From Nitrososphaerota archaeon (lineage in GTDB: Archaea > Thermoproteota > Nitrososphaeria > Conexivisphaerales > DTJL01): DNA of 64,000 bases. The position numbers and the translations under genes are program-made. Where the stretch lies: positions 1 to 64,000 of the forward strand of contig JAJPJS010000027.1 in the NCBI GenBank assembly GCA_021324115.1. The letters are read 5' to 3'. Under the pieces are notes generated by a model. It made no database searches. It was not told the origin of the DNA and saw only the letters and a list, made by a program, of their open reading frames with translations. Below, piece after piece: positions 47,299-55,915 of the stretch (within the stretch, counting starts at the first letter, position 1; each line of letters starts with the position of its first letter).

Positions 47299-48927
47299 GT
47301 GTTCATTCCAAACTTGAACCTACTGTCACAACTAATCGTCGACACCGCTTACTCCTGGGTGAGAATGGGCCTTGCCCTGTTTATGTCGATACTTTTCAGC
47401 TGGGCAATTGGTATTACTGCAGCTCGGAACAGAACTGCCGAGAGGATAATCCTTCCAGTTTTGGATGTTCTGCAGTCCATTCCGATTCTGGGCTTCTTTC
47501 CTGTGGTGCTCGTGATTTTCGTGAGGTTACTCCCGGGAATGGCTGGCATCAACCTCGCAGTGATATTTCTCATCTTCACCAGCATGTCATGGAACATAGC
47601 GTTTGGTGTCTACGAATCAGTCAAATCCATTCCTGAATACTACCTGGACCTTGCGAACTTGGAAAGAATCGGGACGTGGAGGAGAATTACAACGCTTTAC
47701 ATCCCGGCTTCCTGGGCGAGGGTGGCTTACAACTCAGTAACCTCGTGGTCCGTCGGATTGTTCTACCTTGTATCCAGTGAAATATTCACCCTAGGCAGTC
47801 AGTCAGACCACGTCGATCATGGCATAGGGGTAGATATTGCCACATTTGCGGGCAACGGCCTCTGGAACCAGTACGTGACGGCGATTCTTGTTCTGATCGT
47901 GGCTGTGCTGCTGACCAGGCTGTTTTTCCTTTCACAGTTCACCACCTGGAGCGAAAAATTCAAGCTGGGCGAAGAAAGCAGGCCCATAAAGAGAGACCCC
48001 ATTTACAAGCTCTACTCCTGGTTCAACGTAACTGCCAGGCTCAGGCTGTTCGCTGTGCTTGCCAAAAGGACCAGACGGATTCCCAGGCTCAACATATCAC
48101 CCCCATACAGACCACAGAACTCTTGGGACAAAATTTCAAGGGCCGTAAAGTATGTTATTGCGGGTGTACTCATAATCGCGCTTGGATTAGCCCTTGCAAG
48201 CGCCATACCGCAATTGGTGGGCGGTAACTTGGGGCTTAAACTGGCTTCTGCCGTTAAGGACGAAGGCATTGTGCTGGAGGCTCTCGCCTTTTCATTCGTG
48301 AGGGTTTGGTACGTGTACCTGATTGCGGTCGGGATATCACTTCCACTTGGAATAATGATCGCCACGAGCAGGAAGCTGTTTGAAATCGCCACGCCACTCC
48401 TGCAGGTGATTTCTGCGATTCCAGCTCCTGCTTTGCTTCCTCCCCTCGCCATAGCATTTAGCGCACTTTCATTTGGAGGTGAGTTAACAGCGATGATTGT
48501 GATACTTCTTGGTATGCTTTGGTACCTGCTTTTCAACATCATATCTGGCGTGAGGTCGATCCCTTCTGAGGTGATGGAAATGGCCACGCTTTCAAGACTT
48601 TCCAGATGGGAATCCTGGAAACATGTATACATCCCGGCAGCCCTCCCTGCCTTCATAACAGGCTCCATTACTGCCGTAGGAGGAGCATGGAACACCCTGA
48701 TTGTGGCAGAATACTTCAACATATCTCTTTCCGGGGCGAGTGGTGTGCCACTGACTCAGGTTTCGATCGGAATCGGAAAGCTCATCGATATAGCCGACCT
48801 GCAGGGAAATCTGCTTCTGCTCGGTCTTAGCATACTTACGATGTCGACTCTTGTGGTGATGTTTAATATAATCGTGTGGAGGAGACTCTACAACCGGACG
48901 ACAAAGAGGTACGTATACAACAGGTAG
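47299..48927 (+). CDS. NitT/TauT-type ABC permease, two permease domains fused
   Basis: 542 residues with two copies of the binding-protein-dependent permease domain. Each copy has a coupling motif: YESVKSIPEYYLDLANLERIG in the first and GVRSIPSEVMEMATLSRLS in the second. About ten to twelve membrane segments in total, joined by a hydrophilic stretch near 230-270. Such fusions serve as both halves of the pore. With the ATPase just downstream it forms an importer of the nitrate/sulfonate/taurine/bicarbonate class. No substrate-binding protein gene is present. GTG 47299. Confidence 0.88.
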   Translation: MFIPNLNLLSQLIVDTAYSWVRMGLALFMSILFSWAIGITAARNRTAERIILPVLDVLQSIPILGFFPVVLVIFVRLLPGMAGINLAVIFLIFTSMSWNIAFGVYESVKSIPEYYLDLANLERIGTWRRITTLYIPASWARVAYNSVTSWSVGLFYLVSSEIFTLGSQSDHVDHGIGVDIATFAGNGLWNQYVTAILVLIVAVLLTRLFFLSQFTTWSEKFKLGEESRPIKRDPIYKLYSWFNVTARLRLFAVLAKRTRRIPRLNISPPYRPQNSWDKISRAVKYVIAGVLIIALGLALASAIPQLVGGNLGLKLASAVKDEGIVLEALAFSFVRVWYVYLIAVGISLPLGIMIATSRKLFEIATPLLQVISAIPAPALLPPLAIAFSALSFGGELTAMIVILLGMLWYLLFNIISGVRSIPSEVMEMATLSRLSRWESWKHVYIPAALPAFITGSITAVGGAWNTLIVAEYFNISLSGASGVPLTQVSIGIGKLIDIADLQGNLLLLGLSILTMSTLVVMFNIIVWRRLYNRTTKRYVYNR

Positions 48928-48938
48928 AGCGATAAACA

Positions 48939-49745
48939 ATGACATTGACCCAGGATGTGAGCAGAAATGTGGCGTCTGGTTCGGCCGGTGAACCTCAACT
49001 TCTCGAAGTAGATCATGTTGGATTGAGTTATGTCACGGAAAACAGGAAACTCGAGGTGATTGATGACGTCTCGTTTAATGCGAACATCAACGAATTCATG
49101 GGTATACTGGCTCCGTCCGGCGCCGGCAAATCATCGCTTCTAAGGATAATCGCAGGGCTTCAGGAACCAACCAAAGGCGAGGTGAGGATAAAGGGAAAGA
49201 GGGTGGTTGGACCGGCCAAGGAGGTGTTCATGATCTTCCAGAACTTTGCCCTTCTCCCATGGAAGAATGTTCAGGAGAATGTTGAACTTGCCCTCATGCC
49301 CATGAAGGAGCTGACACCAGATGAAAGAGCCCAGAAGGCTCTCAAAGCAATATCTGATGTTAATCTTGCGGGTTTTGAAAAGGCATTTCCAGGTGAGCTG
49401 AGCGGAGGGATGAAACAGAGGGTGGGGATTGCAAGGGCTCTTGCTCTTGAGCCGGAAATCCTGTTGATGGATGAGCCATTCAGTTCGCTTGATGAGTTGA
49501 CTGCAGAGCACCTAAGGGGAGAGGTTTATTCTCTTCTCATCAGTAAGGATTCGCCGATTCACACTGTAATAATGGTCAGCCACAATGTTGAGGAAGTAGT
49601 CGAATTGGTCGACAGGGTGCTTGTTCTTTCAAACAGACCAAGCAGGATACTCGCCGATATACATATCGACCTTCCGAGGCCGAGGAACAAGAAATCCGAT
49701 GAGTTTTACAGGTACACCGATAAAATATACTCCCTGCTCGTCTGA
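48939..49745 (+). CDS. NitT/TauT-type ABC transporter, ATP-binding subunit
   Basis: 268 residues. Walker A APSGAGKS (the usual Gly replaced by Ala), signature [15 protein letters not shown], Walker [12 protein letters not shown], switch VSHNVEEV. The pattern PWKNVQENV is typical of SsuB/TauB-type ATPases. ATG 48939, 11 bases after the permease stop. Many relatives carry a C-terminal AAA-associated domain; this one ends without it, and a separate gene for that domain lies at 50260-50709 on the other strand. Confidence 0.92.
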   Translation: MTLTQDVSRNVASGSAGEPQLLEVDHVGLSYVTENRKLEVIDDVSFNANINEFMGILAPSGAGKSSLLRIIAGLQEPTKGEVRIKGKRVVGPAKEVFMIFQNFALLPWKNVQENVELALMPMKELTPDERAQKALKAISDVNLAGFEKAFPGELSGGMKQRVGIARALALEPEILLMDEPFSSLDELTAEHLRGEVYSLLISKDSPIHTVIMVSHNVEEVVELVDRVLVLSNRPSRILADIHIDLPRPRNKKSDEFYRYTDKIYSLLV

Positions 49746-50259
49746 CAATCATGTAGAATTTTCGAGCTGCTGGTCGGTTCAAAATCTGGGGCTCTGTCGG
49801 GCTGTCAGTGTATTCCTTCGGTCTAGGTCACAAGGCCTTATGGCATACCTTTGCTCATTCCTTTGATGATAACATCAGATGAAAAAGACGGTTTTGATGC
49901 CGCTGTGCGGCGAATATGTCGAACAGTCATCACAGCTGTTGTAGTCGGACACCAAGCAGAAACAATTTCGACTTGAATATGCCAAGATTCAGGGGGCCGA
50001 AGAAATATGTCAACAAGCCCCAGGACGAAGCAAGAATACTAATCTTCTGACAGGGTATTCAATTTGTTTCGTCTGACGTGCCTATCATAAACTAATTCGG
50101 ATCTCTATTTCATATAAATTACAGCTATCTCCTTATGGTAAATGCCAACTGTTCCCAATCTGATCTCGAGGATTCTCGTAGGGGGAGGGGTGAGAGAACC
50201 AAACTTCCTGGCTTTATGCCACATTCGGGCCAACAATGGCGGGGGTTTACTTTATCTTA
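49746..50259. other. Convergent intergenic region with one promoter-like element
   Basis: 514 bases between the ABC ATPase and the leftward AAA-associated protein. I see no supported gene. CATATAAATT at 50111-50120 is a good TATA match on the plus strand; an ATG at 50135 follows and opens 80 codons, most of them antisense to the neighbouring gene, with unusual Ser-rich composition. A short RNA or nothing at all are both possible. Confidence 0.35.
50111..50120 (+). promoter_or_regulatory. TATA-like box pointing into the convergent region
   Basis: CATATAAATT with T-rich and purine-flanked surroundings. A transcript would start near 50140-50145 and run antisense to the 3' end of the AAA-associated gene. 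Confidence 0.3.
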
Positions 50260-50709
50260 TCAGACCTGCTTGACTAAAAACGAAGAGTCCGACCCGTCGT
50301 ACTCGAGTATGTCGGCGTATATTCCCCATATAATAAGCATCTTTTCAATGATCGATTTGTTTACTTCATCTTCGTGATGCCACCGGATGCCTTTGGCTGA
50401 AAGTACGTCCGCTATCTCGGCTGCCGTAAACCTCCCATTGCATTGAAGTGCCGTCGCGAATGGTTCAAGCTTTTTCAGGGCGTCACGGACGACGAGAGCC
50501 CTTCTGTTTCCGGCTTTGAGCATTGATTCCCCAAGCTTCGTGAGTTTGATGTCCCCTTTTTCGACTACAATTATGCCCAGCATTTCTGCAGCATCAAGGA
50601 GGGGGAGCAGCTGGGTCAGGTCGGTATCCAGTTCCTTTGATACCTTCGCAACATCTGCTATGCCCCCGGATAGGTTAACCGCCCTCAGAAGTGCATTGAC
50701 CTGGGTCAT
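50260..50709 (-). CDS. Stand-alone AAA-associated C-terminal domain protein
   Basis: 149 residues from ATG 50709. VNALLRAVNLSGGIADVAKVSKEL, LTQLLPLLDAAEMLGIIVVEKGDIKLTKLGE, then LVVRDALKKLEPFA, and IWGIYADILEYDG match the helical AAA_assoc_C domain normally fused behind NitT/TauT-type ATPases. Here it is a separate gene facing the ABC operon, whose ATPase lacks the domain. It may act as a regulatory partner in trans. An extended frame from 50736 is less likely, as the first nine residues are not conserved. Confidence 0.8.
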   Translation of the reverse strand: MTQVNALLRAVNLSGGIADVAKVSKELDTDLTQLLPLLDAAEMLGIIVVEKGDIKLTKLGESMLKAGNRRALVVRDALKKLEPFATALQCNGRFTAAEIADVLSAKGIRWHHEDEVNKSIIEKMLIIWGIYADILEYDGSDSSFLVKQV

Positions 50710-50800
50710 CCTTACGTCGGCCGGAAACAGCAACACTCTATTCTTCGGTAGTCGACAAATATAACCATGTCTGTTCGCGTGGGCTTATGTTACATCTCAA

Positions 50801-52177
50801 TTATTTCACTTCAACGACATCCGTGGCGAAGTTGTGAACGGTCTGTGCCACCCACTTGGTGCCAGTTATGAAAGTATCGAGCCTCTTGCTTTCGTTGGGA
50901 GAATGCTGGGAATCGTCCGGATGGCCAGTTCCTATTGCCGCGCATGGTGTGCCAAGGTTTTTGGTGAGCACGTAGAGGGGACCCGTGGCCGGCGAACTCA
51001 GCTCAACAAGGGCATCCATGCCGTACACCTTTCGCGCCGCAGCTCTGGCGGCCAGTGCAATAGGTTGCTCAGGGCTAACCCGGGCCGCAGGTTCACCCTC
51101 CATGATTGCAAGCTGCGCGTCTCCGAACCCCTCTCTGTCAAGATGTTCGCGCAACAGTCGGGCGAGCTCCTCCGGATCCTGCTCCGGGACCAGCCTGAAA
51201 TCGAGTTTTACTCTGATCTCATTAGGAAGCACAGTCTTGGAACCCGGCCCCTGGTAACCTGCCTGAATTCCGCAGATATTGCATGTCGGTTTGGTAAAGA
51301 GTTTTTCCTTCAACTCGTAACCCGTGAGTCCGTTTATGAACTGCTTCAAACCGTAATTTTCTAGGCTGCCCGCTTCGTCGAAGGGATACTCCTCAAGAAG
51401 TTTTTTCTCCCAATCCTTAAGGGGCACGACCCTGTCCTCCCAACCCTTGATGGTTATTCTGTCATCCTGAGATTTCAGACTGTTAAGTAAACGAATCATT
51501 TCCCACGCCGGGCTAGGTACGACTGCCGCAAGAGAGGAATGAAGGTCTCTCTTTGCACCCCTGATTGTTATCTCAACGTAAAGCAGTCCTTTCATCCCGA
51601 GTCGCAGCAGGGGACGGCCCCGTGTGTCGACACCCCCGAACTCCCAAATACCTGCGTCCGCGCTGAAAAGCTCCCTGTATTTTTCTGCATACCTGTGAAG
51701 GTTCCCACTTCCCACCTCTTCTTCACCCTCAATTACAAATTTGAAGCTACACGGGGGGTCCCGGCCGGTTCTAAGATAGGAATCGACCACGGCAATTCTT
51801 GACATTATCTCACCCTTGTCGTCTGCCGCCCCCCTTCCGAACACGCGTCCGTCAATTAGTTCACCCGAAAAAGGAGGCGCTTTCCAAAGGTCAAACGGCT
51901 CCGCGGGTTGTACATCATAGTGGTTGTAAAAGAGAACTGTCTTCTTGGCCCCCTTCACGATCACTTCCCCGTAGACTACAGGATTTGCACCTTCCAACTC
52001 CAGTATTCTGGCATTTATTCCTCTCTTCTCTAGCAGTTCCTTCACAAGTGATGCGCACTCCCTTATTCCCTCCCCTTTGGCGGATACACTGGGCTGGCGA
52101 ACGAGCTTCTGAAGATCCGTTATGTACTCCATATGGTTTGATTGTATATTCTGTAGTACCGATTCTATTTGCTCCAT
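50801..52177 (-). CDS. M20-family metallopeptidase (dipeptidase/deacylase)
   Basis: 458 residues. YNHYDVQP (His and Asp, the first zinc ligands), GRGAADDKGEI (bridging Asp), IEGEEEVGSGN (catalytic Glu and ligand), GHPDDSQHSPNESKR (last His). The central lid domain follows the CNDP/DapE-like pattern, including CNICGIQAGYQGPGSKTVLP. Cytoplasmic hydrolysis of dipeptides or N-acyl amino acids. ATG 52177 is preferred; the frame extends to 52264 with an unconserved hydrophobic stretch. Confidence 0.93.
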   Translation of the reverse strand: MEQIESVLQNIQSNHMEYITDLQKLVRQPSVSAKGEGIRECASLVKELLEKRGINARILELEGANPVVYGEVIVKGAKKTVLFYNHYDVQPAEPFDLWKAPPFSGELIDGRVFGRGAADDKGEIMSRIAVVDSYLRTGRDPPCSFKFVIEGEEEVGSGNLHRYAEKYRELFSADAGIWEFGGVDTRGRPLLRLGMKGLLYVEITIRGAKRDLHSSLAAVVPSPAWEMIRLLNSLKSQDDRITIKGWEDRVVPLKDWEKKLLEEYPFDEAGSLENYGLKQFINGLTGYELKEKLFTKPTCNICGIQAGYQGPGSKTVLPNEIRVKLDFRLVPEQDPEELARLLREHLDREGFGDAQLAIMEGEPAARVSPEQPIALAARAAARKVYGMDALVELSSPATGPLYVLTKNLGTPCAAIGTGHPDDSQHSPNESKRLDTFITGTKWVAQTVHNFATDVVEVK

Positions 52178-52322
52178 GTCACCATGTTTTACCTTGTCTG
52201 ACAAAAACATTTCCAGATATGATGATAAAAATAAGGAAACGGTCAACGGGGCTCGGATTCTCATGGAGAAAAAGGAACGAATTGAAGGTCTATTTTTTTA
52301 AAGGTCAGTTTTGCGCCATGAG

Positions 52323-54152
52323 ATGGGAAACCGTTTGATGCCTCGCATCGGCCAGCTCGTAACAAGAAATTACTTCGGGAAATGGGTGCTGGCTGGCGTC
52401 CTGATCGGGGTCGTAGCAGGTTCAGGCGCGTTGTTGTTTTACTATTTGATACAGGCCGTAACTATCAATTTGCTTGGTGGCTTGACCGGATTTTATCTTC
52501 CAAATCCCGCTGGCGAGCCTGCCGCTCCACCCACACTTAGTCCTCATATGCTGCTCATACCCATCTCAACTACCATAGGCGGGCTTGTAGCCGGAGGCTT
52601 GATCTTCAGGTTTGCGCCCGAGGCAGAAGGTCACGGAACCGATGCTGCAATAGAAGCCTTTCATAAGAAAAATGGCTTCATAAGAAAGAGGGTACCCCTG
52701 GTGAAGATGCTCGCCTCTGCTTTCACAATAGGTTCGGGTGGATCAGGTGGCAGGGAGGGTCCTTCGGCCCAGATCGGGGCCGGATTCGGCTACTTCATAG
52801 CGGACATGCTTGGGATGTCGGCTAAGGACAGGAGGCTGGCTGAGGCGGCCGGCATAGGCGCGGGAATAGGTGCTATATTCAAGTCCCCGTTCGGCGGAGC
52901 GATTCTTAGCGCAGAGATACTTTACAGTGGAGGGGATATGGAAGTGGAGGCCCTCGTTCCCGCCTTCATTTCTACCCTCGTAGGGTATCTTGTATTCGCG
53001 ACCTTTGCCGGTTTCGGCCCTCTGTTCGGAAACGGTATCCAGTACACGTTTACAAAGCCCCAAAATCTGTTGATCTATGCGGCCCTTGGGTTACTTTGTG
53101 GCCTTGCAGGGAAGTTGTACACAAAGACGTTTTACTTCTTCAAGCAAATCTTCTCCTCGATTAGGCTGCCATCATACGTAAAGCCGGCGATTGGTGGCGG
53201 CATCGTTGGACTCATCGGAATTTTCTTTCCTTCTGTTCTTGGGTTGGGGTATGGATTCGTCCAGTACCTCATAAATGGGAATCTCGATTATTTCACGTCG
53301 GTGAACGGCCCATCCCTGATCCTTATTCTGTTAGCTATCGCCCTGTTCAAAATAATAGCAACTTCCCTGTCCGTAGGGTCAGGCGGAAGCGGTGGAGTTT
53401 TTGGTCCCTCCCTTGTCATAGGAGGCTTCCTGGGTGCGGCTGTGTGGGTAATTACTTCAATAGCCCTGCCCGGCTGGATAACGATACCGGCACCGCTGGT
53501 GATAGTCGGTATGATGTCTCTGTTTGCGGGTGTTGGTAGAACACCTATTGCGGTGATCCTGATGGTAAGCGAAATGACAGGGACCCTGGCACTGCTTGCG
53601 CCTTCTATGGTTGCGGTTGTTATTGCATATATCGTCACCGGCTCGGAAAATACAATCTATAAGAGCCAGGTGCGAACACGTGCAGATTCCGAAGCACACA
53701 GGGGGGAATACAGCATTCCCCTTATGCAACGGATCTACGTAATGGACGCCATGAAAAACCAGGTCATTTCCCTCAGCCCCTCCGACACCGTCCAGAACGC
53801 GTACCAAACGATGCTTTCGAAGAACTTCAGAGGAATTCCGGTCACGGACACAGGCAAGGTGGTCGGTATGGTTACCATCAGCGACCTTCTTCAGGTTCCC
53901 CGGGGCGACATGGCGACTACAAAGGTGGGACAGGTAATGACGAAGAATGTTGTGAGTGTTTATCCCGATGAAACCCTTCTTGCGGCGATGGACAAAATGG
54001 TGAACAATGGGATCGGGCGGCTACCTGTTTTGTCAAGAAGCGATGGCAGACTCGTCGGGATAGTGACAAGGACTGACATAATGAAGGCGTATGATAGAGT
54101 TCTTGGCACGATCTCCAAATCTGATGCCGTGGAGGAAGCCAGACAAGATTGA
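52323..54152 (+). CDS. ClC-family chloride channel/transporter with paired CBS domains
   Basis: Membrane part (about residues 15-430) has the ClC selectivity sequences GSGGSGGREGPSAQ, with the gating Glu present, and GSGGSGGVFGPSLVIGG. Residues from about 470 form two CBS domains (VMDAMKNQVISLSP, VGQVMTKNVVSVYP), likely binding adenine nucleotides and controlling gating. With the gating Glu kept, a Cl/H antiporter is plausible. 609 residues. ATG 52323 is near the position expected for a leaderless start after TTTTTTTAAAG; TTG 52311 and ATG 52338 are alternatives. Confidence 0.93.
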   Translation: MGNRLMPRIGQLVTRNYFGKWVLAGVLIGVVAGSGALLFYYLIQAVTINLLGGLTGFYLPNPAGEPAAPPTLSPHMLLIPISTTIGGLVAGGLIFRFAPEAEGHGTDAAIEAFHKKNGFIRKRVPLVKMLASAFTIGSGGSGGREGPSAQIGAGFGYFIADMLGMSAKDRRLAEAAGIGAGIGAIFKSPFGGAILSAEILYSGGDMEVEALVPAFISTLVGYLVFATFAGFGPLFGNGIQYTFTKPQNLLIYAALGLLCGLAGKLYTKTFYFFKQIFSSIRLPSYVKPAIGGGIVGLIGIFFPSVLGLGYGFVQYLINGNLDYFTSVNGPSLILILLAIALFKIIATSLSVGSGGSGGVFGPSLVIGGFLGAAVWVITSIALPGWITIPAPLVIVGMMSLFAGVGRTPIAVILMVSEMTGTLALLAPSMVAVVIAYIVTGSENTIYKSQVRTRADSEAHRGEYSIPLMQRIYVMDAMKNQVISLSPSDTVQNAYQTMLSKNFRGIPVTDTGKVVGMVTISDLLQVPRGDMATTKVGQVMTKNVVSVYPDETLLAAMDKMVNNGIGRLPVLSRSDGRLVGIVTRTDIMKAYDRVLGTISKSDAVEEARQD

Positions 54153-54257
54153 AATGATGCTGTACCTTCTGCTGGATGCAACAGTCTTGCAGAATGACCA
54201 CCAATACCATTTTATCCACTAACCTATTTCAAGCCGGAACACAAAACCCCAGACGCG

Positions 54258-55361
54258 ATGCCTGAAATCTGGCTGCCCTATGGAACAAACGAGGTCGTAA
54301 TAAATATTAAAGCAGAGAACCTGGCAGAAACAGCCGATGTAAACGACAAGCCGCTCCAGGAGGAGGAGGTTCTGAATAGTCTCAAGCAGGTTGAGCGACC
54401 TCAGGCGGTAGTTACAGACGGTACTTCAGCATCAAGAGCCATTCTGGAGAAGCTGAGCCGTGTGTGGGGGGATTCAACAGGTATCCTGAACGTTGTTGAA
54501 CTCAAGAGCTGGCAGAATGGTGAACAGGACACGAACCGACCGGCCGATAAGACGTCCGAATTGGGAATAGTGGACGGAGTCCTTGTAAGGGCACCTGTAT
54601 CCATGCTTGAAGCCAAGCCTCTCTTGATTTCTGCCTGCGTATTTGACCCGGTTTTCGGCTTCAGGGGACCGGAAGTACTTCTGACGAAGATGACTTCGCT
54701 TGAGGTAGAGGCGCTGAAAAGATGGAATGGGACAATGGTCCCGGCCGGGGACACCGATCCCTTCTGGTTCGCTTCAAAGGTTGCAGATTTATTCTCAGGG
54801 CTGAAGGCTCTCACAATGGTCCCAACCGCGGGTGGCCCCGCGATGCTTTCGTATGGTGAGGTAAAGGCGTCGTCGGAAGGAGCCAGAGGATACCTCAGGA
54901 CTTCCGGAAAAAGAGAGCTCAGGGGGTCGAGACTCACGATGCTGGGGTGCGGGGGGTCGGACTATGATTCGACCCTCGCAGACGCGCTTGTCATGCTGGG
55001 GAACCATCTGAACATAATACCGGACGAAGCCGAAGTCATAATCGCTGCTGAATGCGCTGATGGACTGGGCTCACGGAGGCTTCGGAATATCGCAGATGGC
55101 GTCCAGGGTGGACGACCTGGAGAATCGGTGGAGGAGCGAATACTGAAGGAGCTTTCCGAAAAGGCTACCGTCCATCTTGTTAGCACACTTCCAAAGTCGA
55201 TCGTTGAGAAAAGGTTCAAGCTGGATGCACACTCCTCCTTAAGGGAAGCTTTTGAGAAGGTTGAGGCCAGGCACTCCTGGCGTCTCAAGGCGAACATTAT
55301 TCCGAGGGCACCACTCATCTGGTCTGTTCCTTACAATGAGCAGCCCAATGTGGCGAAGTGA
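54258..55361 (+). CDS. LarA-like (DUF2088) protein lacking the usual nickel-pincer histidines
   Basis: 367 residues. LPYGTNEVVINI at the start resembles LarA; CVFDPVFGFRGPEVLL resembles the FFAGFTGGRKS region, and GCGGSDYDSTLADAL with IIAAECADGLGS matches the C-terminal half of LarA. LarA racemases use His pairs and a Lys to hold a nickel-pincer cofactor. I cannot find those histidines at the expected places. So it may be a structural relative with other chemistry. No larB, larC or larE neighbours. Assignment moderate. Confidence 0.55.
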   Translation: MPEIWLPYGTNEVVINIKAENLAETADVNDKPLQEEEVLNSLKQVERPQAVVTDGTSASRAILEKLSRVWGDSTGILNVVELKSWQNGEQDTNRPADKTSELGIVDGVLVRAPVSMLEAKPLLISACVFDPVFGFRGPEVLLTKMTSLEVEALKRWNGTMVPAGDTDPFWFASKVADLFSGLKALTMVPTAGGPAMLSYGEVKASSEGARGYLRTSGKRELRGSRLTMLGCGGSDYDSTLADALVMLGNHLNIIPDEAEVIIAAECADGLGSRRLRNIADGVQGGRPGESVEERILKELSEKATVHLVSTLPKSIVEKRFKLDAHSSLREAFEKVEARHSWRLKANIIPRAPLIWSVPYNEQPNVAK

Positions 55362-55413
55362 CGACTAAGCTTAAAGCGTACTCCAGACAACGATAGGCCG
55401 CAGGCCCTGCGTG

Positions 55414-55914
55414 ATGCAGACCACAACCCTGAGAACCGTAAATGGATACGCTATATCCAGATGTGTGCCACAGGATATTCCAAGTGTTATAGATATAAAT
55501 TACAAAACCCTGCCAGAGCATTATTCCGATGAATTTTATTATGAAATACTGAATTCATTCCCCGAGGGTTTCTTGGTGGCCCGAGGCGATGACAGGGTGG
55601 TAGGTTACATAATGAACAGGGTGGAATTCGGATTCTCTAACGTTAAGGGCTTCAGTCTTTCAAGGAAGGGACATGTGGTGTCGGTTGCTGTACTGGAGGA
55701 GGACCGTGGGAAGGGGCTCGGCAGGGCGCTCGTCGAAGAAGGGATAAGAGCTATTCAGGAGAAGGGATGCAGGGAAGTATTTCTGGAAGTGAGAATCACC
55801 AATTCTGTCGCGATAAAGCTGTATGGTGATCTGGGCTTTCAAACCACACAGACGCTGCATCACTACTACAGAGACGGGGAAGACGCATATTTAATGGCAA
55901 AAAGTCTGGCCTGA
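55414..55914 (+). CDS. N-acetyltransferase, RimI/NatA-like
   Basis: GNAT fold of 166 residues. RCVPQDIPSVIDINYKTLPEHYSD and GHVVSVAVLEEDRGKGLGRALVEEGI (acetyl-CoA loop RGKGLG), then FLEVRITNSVAIKLYGDLGF, are close to archaeal RimI/Nat enzymes that acetylate protein N-termini. GTG 55411 and ATG 55414 are adjacent; I use the ATG. The DNA ligase starts one base after its stop. Confidence 0.9.
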   Translation: MQTTTLRTVNGYAISRCVPQDIPSVIDINYKTLPEHYSDEFYYEILNSFPEGFLVARGDDRVVGYIMNRVEFGFSNVKGFSLSRKGHVVSVAVLEEDRGKGLGRALVEEGIRAIQEKGCREVFLEVRITNSVAIKLYGDLGFQTTQTLHHYYRDGEDAYLMAKSLA

Positions 55915-55915
55915 C

